This document shows, piece by piece, positions 1 to 11,369 of a stretch of DNA of 64,000 bases. Numbering within the stretch: the stretch's first letter is position 1; the number at the start of each line of letters is the position of its first letter. Source of the DNA: Azolla caroliniana (taxonomy: Eukaryota; Polypodiophyta); contig JBHGNT010000017.1 of assembly GCA_043228905.1 (NCBI GenBank), positions 16,864,001 to 16,928,000 of the forward strand, given 5' to 3'. Below the pieces are notes generated by a model. The model saw nothing but the letters and a program-made list of their open reading frames with translations. It searched no databases and was not told the DNA's origin. The position numbers and the translations under genes are program-made.

Positions 1-499
1 GTAAACCAGAACAATGTCATGATGAGGTAATCAATAACTTAACATTTCTATCAATAATAGACAACCACCCAGATACAATAAACTTATCTAGGTACTGAGC
101 GCCACTTCATCATCGGAGGTAGTAGACTATTGAGTGACACGCGGTGGTACTAAATTAGCTACAATGTATATCAAGTTAGTACTTAAACTATGTTAAGTGT
201 TTACTAACCTAGACATATCTAAGATAGGAGTGTTCATTCCACTCATGACTTTACATTCTTACCATCACATGTGTGCATAACAAGTAAATTAAAACTGTGT
301 CAAGATGAGGGTAATCAATGACTTAGCATTCCTATCAATATCTTTGCATCCAATTCACATCCTGGATATGTAAACCCCATTAGTGTCAAGAAGCAAGTAA
401 TCAATAACTTTACATTCGGTAATCAATTACATACAACGATCAAAATACAATAACTTGCAATATTTTGGACAAATACCTCATTCGTAGTACCACACAGTC

Positions 500-3480
500 C
501 TTCTTCATGGGTAATTGCGAGGGTCTTCTTGGGTAATTGCGGTGGTGTTTTGGACACACGCCTCATTCTTTGTACAACCATGATCCTCTCCTTGGGTCAA
601 TTTCACATTCTCTACAGACTCCATTGCAAAGTTGCTTGTCACCTCATGCTTTGTCCACCAACTCTTCTGTTTGGGTGATCTCACATTCCCCATGTGTGGT
701 AGCATCTGAGCCTGAATAATCAAGATTGCTCCATAAACTACCTGAATCATTTGATGGTATTTGTGAATCTACATGCTCTTCTACTCCTAACTAACAGTAA
801 AGTGATGCAAGAACAATATCAATTCACATTCTGAAAAAGTGAAGGCACCTAGCCAAATGTTTAAGGTTAAGGGACCAATGGTTACCTACTGTTACATCGT
901 CATTGTTGCTTGGGATGGTCCCAGTTTCAAGTTGGGGCTCTTCATCATGCCAATATTTCACAACACTCTCTATGTATTAATACACTTGTACATTATTGTC
1001 ACGTGAAGTAATATGGTCAAAATAACAATTATATGAGAGGGCTCCCAACACGTACCTGGAAGTGAGATAAATTCTTCTTCATATTGTGGCTCTGAATTTG
1101 TATCTCCATTTTCATTACTCTTTTCTTCCTTGTATAAAAACAAAAGTATGTAGTATTAGTCTAACTCATCAAGATGACAACAACCACAAGTTTGTGAGAA
1201 TTTGTATTACCCACCACAACAATCAACTTTGCATTTCTTCCCCTTTATGTACAATTTCCTTGCAGCATTATGCTTCTTCGTAGGCTCTTTGATAGAAACA
1301 TAATAAATTAGTAGTATACCAACATTTTAGAAATTAGAAAGGCAAACACAATTAGCATTACCATTCACACAGTCAAGGCGTGCCGAGCTAGGAGATTTTG
1401 TTTCAAGCATCACATCTTCAACTGTTCCAATGGCCTTTCTCATACATTCATCTTCATCATAAACTTCATCAGGTACCACTAAGGAACGACCGTGGACTTT
1501 GGAATTTGTAGCAAACTCTGTATGTAATATCGCGGGGCCTGGTTTGTCAATTACCTTCCCTGGTGTGGTGTTGCTAGAAACTACAACATTCATATTATAC
1601 GCATACATATTATAAGAGTACATATTATAACATGAGTCCAAAATTACAAATATAGTACTGATCCACCTGGACATGCATATTTCAACTGGTAACGAACAAT
1701 GTTAGTACTAAAAAGCCAACACACTCATGTCTATTTGTTCGGTCATGCAAAGCCTAATTCAAGTGGACACAAAAAGTACAATGCAATAAGCAATGTTAGT
1801 ACTAATACGAGTTATACAACTAAACATTTAGGACCCTCCATACTAAATAGTCAATATTGAATCAATTGATCATGAAGGAATACAATGTATTAAGTAATGT
1901 TAGTACTTAATCAACATCTAAAGAACTTAAAGGATTAGTACTAAGGCACCTGGACATGCATATTTCATCTGGTAATGAACAATGTTAATACTAAAAAGCC
2001 AAGAACTTCATGCTTATTTGTTTGGTTATGCAAAGCCTAAGTCAAATGCACTCAAAAAGTACAATGCAATTAACCAATGTTAGTACTAATACGAGTTATA
2101 CAACTAAACATTTAAGACCCTCCGTACTAAATAATCAATACTGAATGAATTGATCATGAAGGAATACAATGGAATAAGTATTGTTAGTACTTAATCAACA
2201 TCTTAGGATCTTAAAGGAATAGTATTGAACCACCTGGACATGCATATTTTTGATGGTAATGAACAATGTTAGTACTAAACAGCCAAGACTGACATGCCTA
2301 TTTGTTCGATCATGCAAAGCCTAAGTCAAGTGGACAAAAAAAGTACAATGCAATAAACAATGTTAGTACTAATACAAGTTATACAACTAAACATTTAAGA
2401 CCTTTAATACTAAATAATTTTCATTAAATCGACTGATCATCTTGGATCCAACTATAAGAACAGAACCAAAAGTAAGATTATAAAATCATAGTATAAAAAT
2501 TTCATAATGCTTAATCACATACCATATGAGTGTACTTTCAAACCCCAAGCTAGGTACCATTCGGCTCCAACTGTACTTTTACAGTCCAAACATATATTTT
2601 CTTTCTTGAAATGGTACTTAGCACATAACAAATGACATGTGTGCAAGCATGGTGTAATGATAGCATCCATAGACTCAAGCTTGAATCCAAGGCCACAGAA
2701 TAAACACCTTCAGTAACTATATTAGCACCAATGATATTTTATACCATAGAAGGTCAAAAAGGAGAAATATAAACCATTACCGCGATATAGTAATGTTTCT
2801 AATTATACTTTCCATGCAATCGAGGTGCTCAACTACGTCTCGACATAACGAGAAGACCGCGATGTCTCTAGATCTTTCTTCTGTGCTTCCAGATGAGTAC
2901 CCATAGTTGTGAGCTCCCTCCTCAACTCCTCTTTTAACACATCACTTTTAGAATTTTGGATTGTTTATGCAATCCATTTGTATGTATTCGACATAGATGT
3001 GAATTGTCTTCTCACCAGATGAAACTTCTTCCAAATCGGCCAGCAGTGCTTGCAGTTTTGTTTGCATGGAAGCTATACAACGCAACAATCGCTCTTCATG
3101 TTTTTCTATCAGTGTGGCTTTCTGTTTTGCAATTTGTTGAGTCAACACAGATGTCCAAATTGGGATTTCAATATGAGAGGTACCCTCAGACTTCATGGTA
3201 GTGTTGGTACTTGAGGACCCTCTATAATGTGATGATCGATGATGAGCAAAATCTTCCCAATCAACTTCAATGCCACCATGGAGTTCACATGCAAATGCAC
3301 GTGCAAAGACAGATCCTACCTCATTGTTTAGGATATGTTTTGTATCATAAACTTGTTCATATCATGACTTTAGTTCAATGATATAATCCGTCTTCAATTG
3401 AGTGAGGTGGAAAAACCTCTCCGTGTCTCGGGTTGTGATGAGCCCCAAGTTTTCATCATCCACATGTCTAGGTCTTCATA
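500..3480 (-). pseudogene. decayed RING-H2 gene related to the TE1 accessory gene
   Basis: Several minus-strand exons can be read with GT-AG borders. They lie roughly at 3016-3480, 2840-2940, 2523-2700, 1372-1581, 1208-1281, 1048-1126 and 885-960, with a last open stretch near 505-790. The exon near 3300 contains NNEVGSVFARAFACE, which matches NNELSVSFARAFAYE in the TE1 accessory protein. The exon near 2650 encodes a RING-H2-like zinc site (PCLHTCHLLC followed by CLDC), matching PCNHTYHLLC in the same protein. An exon between them encodes a charged helix, as in TE1. An in-frame TGA near 3364 interrupts the first exon, so it is called broken. The FCP1-like C-terminus would lie left of the window. 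Exon limits are tentative. Confidence 0.5.
1655..2440. repeat. three tandem units of about 284 bp with TTAGTACTAA motifs
   Basis: The phrase CACCTGGACATGCATATTT recurs near 1665, 1949 and 2233, and the sequence between matches throughout, so three units of about 284 bp stand in tandem. Each unit carries several copies of GTTAGTACTAA; TTAGTACTAA is a perfect 10-bp palindrome. The block lies between exons of the decayed RING-H2 gene, as the TAGCTAATTAGCTA blocks lie in TE1 introns. Confidence 0.75.
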
Positions 3481-3659
3481 AGTGTCAGGTCATGCACGAA
3501 GGAAATAACCCCATCCCAATTTTGTACCTCGAACGATGTTTGTGTGAACCTTTTTGCCCTGAGTTGCTTAAAACTTTGACCTCCCTCTGGTGGGGGTCAT
3601 CTTACTTTCTTTGATGGGGTCCTTTTTCTTTCCTTGCATGGTGTGATGACATTTTCGGT

Positions 3660-5078
3660 GACCATTTTCTTCTTTGTGGGTGTCTTCCTTGTCATGTGAA
3701 TCTTGTTTCTCTTCTTCGCCTCACATGCCCAACAACAGTAAATAACAGTAAATCATGCGCAACAATAACATTTTCTTTCCTTTTCTTTCTTCTTTCTACC
3801 ATGATACGATGTTAATCTACTTACACATTGGGTTGAGCGTGTTTGCACTAATCACACACGCTCAACTCATGGCCCTTTTGCATATTGAGCTGTATCTCCC
3901 ACTCTCCCCTCTCTTGAGTCATCTCTTACGATAATAGTTATTCTTGTGCATCGGGTCGAACATGTTTGTCCTAATCGCACACACTCACCTCATGGCTCTT
4001 TTGCATATGATGTTGACAATGCCACCCTTCCCTTTATTGAGCCATCACTTGGCCGATTCTATGGGATGTTGTGACTTTGAGGAGGTGTATGCCACTTGCC
4101 TATGCCACTTTACTCTGTATTGAGCCATAACTTGGCCGATTCTAGAGATATGTGGTGGTCTTGAGGAGGTGCATGTTGACTACCCTAGTTCCTTACCTTG
4201 AGGCATGCTTAATGTTCCATACACCTAATTGATTATTATTCTAGTTAATTTCTAATTACACAAATTGTCATTTCAATTTCGTATGATTTTCTCGTATTTG
4301 TCATTTACCCACCCACAATTAACTCTCCTTTTCCCCTTCCTTTTCATGTTTAAAGTATTTACGTGCATTTACCTATGATGTAACACTTTCGTGCAGACTA
4401 TTTTTTCGTATTGAGTGGGCATCATGCCGCTTTTTGAAAGATTTTTTCCAACGGGTCATCTAGGTTTAACTCATATTATCGAGCCTTAGAACTCCAGTAA
4501 AACCGCATAAGTTCCCCTATTGATGTTTTACTCATAGATTTGAGTACTACATCTTTGTGCACAACAACACCACGACTTGTATCAATTTGTGGCTTATGTC
4601 ACAATTGTGCAAATTACAACCACCATATTGGGATGTGTATGTGCATACCTCGCACCTCCCATTTATTTGCGACATTATTTTTTTAATAGGTAGCACATGG
4701 TTTTTTTTTACCCTTGTTTTCATCATTGCGTGTTAGTCGCATGACTAGAATATTACTTGCGAGTGCACTTGTTTTTTCATGCAATACACTTTCTCGACCA
4801 TATCAATACATGCTGAGTTGACATTTTAATATAAGCCTAACTAGGAAATTACATTGATGCTAGAACCATGATTAAGCCTCGGGGAGCCACCATGGTTATT
4901 CAAGATAGATATCCGAGAAAGACATCTTAGCTATGTTTTCCCCCATGGTTTTTAAAACACCATAGTGTGACCATAGTTATCGGATCTCGAATCACAACTC
5001 ATATGTCTAGAGGGGTAAAGACGTGAGATGCTTTCTTGGATAAAGTTCTTCCAATCAAAATTTCAAGCATTCATTTTG
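3660..5078. other. gene-free stretch left of TE1
   Basis: No credible coding region is seen. Around 3825-4170 short phrases recur imperfectly, such as ACACRCTCAMCTCATGGC and GAGCCATMACTTGGCCGATTCTA, suggesting old tandem duplications of about 100-130 bp. TE1 is inserted between this stretch and a gypsy gag remnant that starts just beyond its right end, so this may be the 5' part of that retroelement. Confidence 0.4.
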
Positions 5079-5084
5079 CTTGTG
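5079..5084. repeat. target site duplication of TE1, left copy
   Basis: CTTGTG directly abuts the left inverted repeat and is identical to 16821-16826 directly after the right one. Confidence 0.85.
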
Positions 5085-5108
5085 GGTAAAAGCATGCGAG
5101 TGGAAACA
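5085..5108 (+). repeat. TE1 left terminal inverted repeat
   Basis: 24 bp beginning GGTAAAAGCATGCGAGTGG; pairs with the reverse complement of 16797-16820 with three mismatches. Confidence 0.85.
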
Positions 5109-5334
5109 CTATTATAGCTAATTAGCTACTAAAATGGCCATAGCTAATTAGCTATTTGTTTAGCTAGTCTTTTTTGTGGGAAAATCAAATATTTGAAAAA
5201 CTAATTTATGAAAAAACTCAAATATTTGAACTTCTGTTTCAGACGTAGTGGAACTTGGGGAATATCACCATCATCTAAGGTCGACTTCAATGTCATCAAT
5301 TTCCTATTTAGCCTAAGTCTGATTTTGAACGCAG

Positions 5335-8300
5335 ATGGAGTACTCAGAGCACGAACGCAGACGTAGCTCCCGCAACAGCAAAAAATCGACATTGCAGATT
5401 GAGAGCTACAACACAGAACCCGCTCGATCATCGTCCAGGTATGTTTTAGTTACAGAAACCCCAAACATTTGTTTTTTCTTTTTGACTACTGTCTGAACTT
5501 TGGTGCCGATTCATATTTCCCCAAAATCGAATAGGGCGAAGTCCTTGGAGTCCCATACAAGGATGTCTCGCAAATCGGGGAGTAGCAACAGGTGTGTTTA
5601 TATTACTTTTTTTGTGTTTAATCCTGTCTTTAGTGATGATTGGGGTTTTTGATTGAAATTTCTGATTAGGGTTTTTGTTTATAAATTTCTTATTAGAATT
5701 TCTGATTAGGGTTTGTGATTGAAATTTCTGATTAGGGTTTGTGATTGAAATTTCTGATTAGGGTTTGTGATTGAAATTTCTGATTAGGGTTTTTGATTAT
5801 AAATTTCTGATTAGAATTTCTGAATAGGGTTTCTGGTTACAAATTTTGATTACAAATTAGAATTTCTGAATAGGGTTTTTGTTTATAAATTTCTGCTTAG
5901 GATTTCTGATTAGGGTTTGTGATTGAAATTTTTGATTAGGGTTTCTGATTGAAATTTCTGATTAGGGTTTTTGATTATAAATTTCTTATTAGAATTTCTG
6001 AATAAGGTTTCTGGTTACAAACTTCTGATTACAAATTTTGATTAGGGTTTCTGATTTCAAACTTCTGATTACAGATTTTGATTAGGGTTTCTGATTTCAA
6101 ATTTCTGAATACAAATTATGATTAGGGTTTCTGATTTGCTAAGTTAAAGATTTTGCACCATTTTTGTTGTTGTTGATTGGGGTTTTTGATTCTCACATAT
6201 TCTGATTTTGCACTATTTCTGATTTCTGAAATGATATTTCAGATGACTCGTTTCTCCGTATACGAGAGTGCTAAACTTCGCAAAATTTTGCGAGACAAAG
6301 GAGGACTTCCACAACACCTATGGTCTGTCACTCGAGGGTGTTGACCCTGCTGTCCTAAGTGATAAATTGATCAGTGATATAGACTGGATGACAGTATATA
6401 CAGTGCCTAGAGTCAAAGTCAAGGTCAAGCTGAAGCATGTACGAGCCGACTTGTACGATGACTGCATGAGACTGCACCAGAAAGTTCATCAGGAGATCCC
6501 AGTCAACAATGAGTTGTCAGTTTCATTTGCTAGAGCATTTGCATATGAGTACTGCAAAACAACGAAGGAATCTAGAGACCCTGAAATGTATAGGGTAGCT
6601 TGGGCAGTCTATGGTGAGGCATCGGTAAAAAGATGCCGAAAGATGGGGACCTTGGCACAAAAAATAGACAGATTTTGGAGCATGGCAGCTGTTGATGCAA
6701 CTGCCGACTCCCAGCAAGACCGGGGGCATACACCACACCGACACCCAAGGAAAGCCAATGTCGATGATACAGGTGAGACATTGGTTAGCTATATGCTAAA
6801 AAATGTCCATGAAGCCTGTGAAACATTGGCATTTTTTAAGACTGATTTAGAGAAAGCCACAATGGCTTCTGCAATGGAGAGCAAAGTTACTTCTGCTGTT
6901 ACAACAATTAGAAATAAGATTCAGGTAACTATTGTTTTGCTCGTATGTGATTGTGTTATAAATAACGGGTAAAATGTGCTAATCAAGCATTATCTGGAAT
7001 AGGTTGCGCAACAGGAGCTTGAATTAGAGGGGCCACTGGATCCCGAGCGTAAAATAGAACTGCAAATAGAGATCCAAGTTCTTTCAATGAACCTGGACCT
7101 TCTAGGTGTAAATACTGTTGCAGATTACAATTTGGATAAGCTTCAAGTAAGTTAACGATTCCTGAGCAAAGTTGGTGTATCTTTCAACAACAAGAATAAT
7201 TAATCGGTAAATTTCTCTGTTGCGTTGAAGGAACAATACATTCATCAAGAACAGGTAGTTAGCTGCCTTAAGAAGAAGCTACATTTTGTGGAGGGAATGG
7301 TAAGGACCAGACAGGATTTGGACCTGAACATTCTTGCTCCCTTACCAAATGAAGTAGAACCAGAAACTGATTTATTGACAGTTCAAGCACGTTGCATCGC
7401 TTGCGGGTTAGGTGTGGAGGACAAAACTGCGTCTTTGTTGGTTCACCTACAACCATGCAACCACACATACCATCTGCTTTGTTTTCAACATGCCTGTCGA
7501 ATTGCTGCATTCTGTTTGGGAGATTGCAGTACAACTCTACCAAATGAGTGGAGAAAACTAACAGGTATACCATACTGTAGCTAATAAGCTTAGTCTTTTC
7601 TAATTAGCTATCCTACTAGCTAATTAGCTACTGGCAGCTAATGAGCTACTAGCTAATTAGCTATCCTAGTAGCTAATTAGCTATGGTACTAGCTAATTAG
7701 CTAGTACCATAGTTGTCTAAAAAAGCTAAATAGCTATCCTACTAGCTAATTAGCCACTGGCAACTAATTAGCTATCCTAGTAACTAATTAGCTACTGCCA
7801 TAGTTGTGTAAAGTAGCTAATAAGCTATCCTAGTAGCTAATTAGCTATGGTACTAGCTAATTAGCTAGTACCATAGTTGTGTAAAAAAGCTAATTAGCTA
7901 TCCTACTAGCTAATTAGCTACTGGCAACTAATTAGCTATCCTACTAGCGAATTAGCTATCCTAGTAGCTAATTAGCTACTGGCAACTAATTAGCTATCCT
8001 ACTAGCTAATTAGCTATCCTACTAGCTAATTAGCTATCATAGTAGCTAATTAGCTACTGACATAGTTGTGTAAAGTAGCTAATAAGCTATCCTAGTAGCT
8101 AATTAGCTACTGGCAGCTAATTAGCTGTCCTAGTAGCTAATAAGCTATCCTAGCTACTACATAGTTGAGAAAGTAGCTAATTAGCTTTCATTGTAGCTAA
8201 TTAGCTATCCTAGCTACCACCATAGTTAGTAAAGTAGCTAATTAGCTATCCTAGCTACTACCATAGTTAGTAAAGTAGCTAATTAGCTATCCTAGCTACT

Positions 8301-11022
8301 ACCATAGTTGAGTAAAGTAGCTAATTAGCTATCCTAGCTACTACCATAGTTGAGTAAAGTAGCTAATTAGCTACCATAGTAGCTAATTAGCTATCCTAGC
8401 TACTACTATAGTTGTGTAAAGTAGCTAATAAGCTATCCTACTAGCTAATTAGCTATCCTAGTAGGTAATTAGCTATGGTACTAGCTAATTAGCTAGTACT
8501 ATAGTTGTGTAAAAAAGCTAATTAGGTATCCTACTAGCTAATTAGCCACTGGCAACTAATTAGCTATCCTAGTAACTAATTAGCTACTGCCATAGTTGTG
8601 TAAAGTAGCTAATAAGCTATCCTAGTAGCTAATTAGCTACTAGCAGCTAATTAGCTATCCTAGTAGCTAATTAGCTATCCTACTAGCTAATTAGCTAGTA
8701 CCATAGTTGTGTAAAAAAGCTAATTAGCTATCCTACTAGCTAATTAGCTACTGGCAACTAATTAGCTATCCTAGTAGCTAATTAGCTATCCTACTAGCTA
8801 ATTAGCTGCTGGCAACTAATTAGCTATCCTACTAGCGAATTAGCTATCCTAGCGAATTAGCTATCCAAGTAGCTACTGCCATAGTTGTGTAAAGTAGCTA
8901 ATAAGCTATCCTAGTAGCTAATTAGCTACTGGCAGCTAATTAGCTGTCCTAGTAGCTAATAAGCTATCCTAGCTACTACATAGTTCAGAAAGTAGCTAAT
9001 TAGCTTTCATTGTAGCTAATTAGCTATCCTAGCTACTACCATAGTTAGTAAAGTAGCTAATTAGCTATCCTAGCTACTACCATAGTTGAGTAAAGTAGCT
9101 AATTAGCTATCCTAACTACTACCATAGTTGAGTAAAGTACCTAATTAGCTATCATACTAGCTAATTAGCTATCGTACTAGCTAATTAGCTATCCTAGCTT
9201 CTACCATAGTTTAGTAAAGTAGCTAATTAGCTATCCTAAATAACTGTCATGTTATTGTAGAATCTTGTGGATTAAGGACGGCACATGATGTGTCTGGTGC
9301 TGATGATGCTGCAACAGATGAGGATACTACTGCCAATGTGGCTGAAAGTAAGAGTCCTGCTATCACATCTTCTTCAGATCAGCTGCACCCTATTCTTTTG
9401 GAACAGTGTACTGAATTAGGCAACGATGTGAAATGCCATGAAATAGTGGAAACAACATGTAAAACTGAGGTTCACAACAACAGTGTTTATGAACACTTGA
9501 TGCAACATTTCTTCGAGTCTCAAGACCTTGATTCCACCCCACCGAGCCCAACTACTGAAAATGTCCAAACAGATCCCTCTGTACTTGAAAAGCTAGTTCA
9601 AGAAACGGCTGATGTGCAATTAGCTGCTGAGGCGATGGGAAGGTTGTCGGAGGAGGACACACTTGCGCATTGGGTCCTAGAAGCAAGGCTAAATGGGGAA
9701 CCAACCAGAAAAAGGCTGAAGAAGGGGCCACGATCGGGAACAAGACCAGTTACTCGGTCAAGGGGCCCAGACGTAGTGGAGCGAAATACTGTTTAGTTGG
9801 ATATGATTGTTAGCTTAGGGATTTTGCTAGGGTTTTATGAAGTTTTACTATCCTGTTGGACAAGTAAAACCTCAGATTGGTTGTTGCTTGATCCACATTA
9901 TGTAATGGAACTCTATGATGTTTTTCCAAGATAATTTGAAGAGTGTTGTTCTATGACTGAAACTCTTTGATGTTCAGGATATTGTTTTGTGAGACTATTA
10001 GTTACTTTGTGAGTGTGAATATGTTGGTGTTTTCTGATGTTGCAGAGTCTAAAGGGTTTGATTCTATTGCTCGTAAGGCCAATGGCAGTGTGGATACTGT
10101 TGATGTTGCGGCATGTTTAAAGGGCCCCATCTTGAAAGTAGATGTAGCAACTGACACAAGTGATCTGGTCACACAAGTTGATCAAGCATGTAGCATGGAT
10201 GACTTGGTGTTGCAGGTAGATGCAGCATGTGATACCAGTGGACTGATATCGAGCAGATCAGTAGCTACATGCATTGAGGTAATCCAAGGTTTGATAACTA
10301 AGTCGACAAAACAAGAGCACCAGAATGTGAAGCTAGGCCCAACACAGTCGACTAGGGGTTTAAAGAGGAAAAGGACACCAGTTGTGTCAGCCAAACCTGA
10401 GCTGATTGAGATTGATCGTATCCTACCAGAAAATGGTGTAACAGCGGCTCAGTTTCAGGAATGGAAACCTAAACCACTAGAAGTCGAAAGAAGAGCCTTG
10501 ATCTTGGAGCTTGATAAAGTCTTGATGAGTGTGAGATATATGCAGCCAAGGAGGGACGCAAATCAGTTTCTAGAGTGGGCTGTGGAATACTTTGATTTGT
10601 TTATTTGGAGTGAAAAACCAAAATCAGATGTGTGGAAGTGTTTGGCAAGATTCTTCCCAAAATGGCAAAGTCGTTTTAAAGGTCAATGGGCACGAGAAAA
10701 TTGTGAGCAAATGGAAGCTGCAAGATTCAAGAGACTTTCTGATTTTTGGGCTACTTGGCCTGAATATAATGCCAACAATACATTGATTTTGGATACAGAA
10801 CATTTCCGACACTACTTCAATATTCGGAGATGCTGTCTCATTCTACCCGAGGAAATGCCTGAACAGTACCTGGTGCAAATAGTGAGCTGCCAACTAGGTG
10901 CATGGTTGTGGACTCCATACCGAGCTCAATATGCGGATAATATATGTAGACTCGTTCCACTGACTAGCAAGAGCTTAGCTGTTTATAGGAGATTTGTAGA
11001 CATTTCCAATGGTAATTTATAA
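5335..11022 (+). CDS. TE1 accessory protein: RING-H2-like plus FCP1-like domain
   Basis: Seven exons join in frame by GT-AG introns: 5335-5438, 5535-5591, 6267-6924, 7003-7146, 7231-7564, 9261-9347 and 10046-11022, giving about 786 residues. The N-terminus is basic (ERRRSSRNSKKS). Exon 4 forms a charged helix. Exon 5 (residues about 376-420) holds CIAC and PCNHTYHLLC, a RING-H2-like site whose last pair is irregular. Residues about 480-530 repeat acidic DTSDL/DQACSMDDL motifs, then comes a basic LKRKR. The C-terminal 180 residues resemble the FCP1/NIF phosphatase fold (HAD superfamily): ALILELDKVL at the catalytic loop, EYFDLFIWSEK, and NNTLILDTEHF. The first catalytic Asp of DxD is Glu, so phosphatase activity is doubtful. 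If the intron after 9347 is retained, the protein ends at 9796 without the FCP1 part. The exon 3 acceptor is the weakest call. Confidence 0.65.
5630..6150. repeat. telo-box-like tandem repeat upstream of accessory exon 3
   Basis: Units of roughly 24-30 bp of the form GATTAGGGTTTNTGATT plus AAATTTCT recur for about 500 bp. About a dozen copies contain TAGGGTTT, the reverse complement of the plant telo-box AAACCCTA. The block sits in the second intron of the accessory gene, close to the left end of the element. Telo-boxes are known plant promoter elements; a role here is inference. Confidence 0.75.
7585..9245. repeat. TAGCTAATTAGCTA palindrome array in accessory intron 5
   Basis: About 1.65 kb consists of the perfect 14-bp palindrome TAGCTAATTAGCTA and near copies every 20-30 bp. 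The copies are separated by short linkers (TCCTAG, CTGGCA) and a recurrent CTACCATAGTTGTGTAAAG phrase. Higher-order duplication is visible: the stretch near 7700-8000 resembles 8500-8830, and 8040-8340 resembles 8860-9160. It is removed as one intron between the RING exon and the next. Confidence 0.9.
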
Positions 11023-11369
11023 ATATGTAAAGAGATGACATTATTCAATGAAGAATTTAATTACTTGTTCCCACTGTACTTATCTACTGTGTAATTTGAG
11101 GAATATGTTGCAGATTGTTGATTTCATTCTATTGATGACTATTTAGCTATTGACAGCTAATTAGCTGCATTTGTACAGCTAATTAGCTACTGATGACTAT
11201 TTCGCTATAACTTATAACTTAAAACTTAACAAAAAAGACATGATTTTATTGAGAAAGAAGCACAGAAAGCAGACTGTATACAAGAAATTGATTCCAAACG
11301 AATTTATTTAACTGTTTTCGCGAAATACATGTTTGTTTTACAAGAGAACATGGTAAGTGCTACTTGTAG
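11023..11369. other. gap between the two convergent TE1 genes
   Basis: A short AT-rich spacer holding both 3' ends. It includes AATGAAG and AATAAATT-like stretches that could serve polyadenylation on either strand, and two TAGCTAATTAGCTA-like palindromes near 11155-11200. No gene is seen. Confidence 0.6.

Noticed and set aside
5201-5431. Minus-strand 76-codon frame near the TE1 left end
   Set aside because: It overlaps exon 1 of the accessory gene on the plus strand, which has an ATG and a good donor that keeps the frame.
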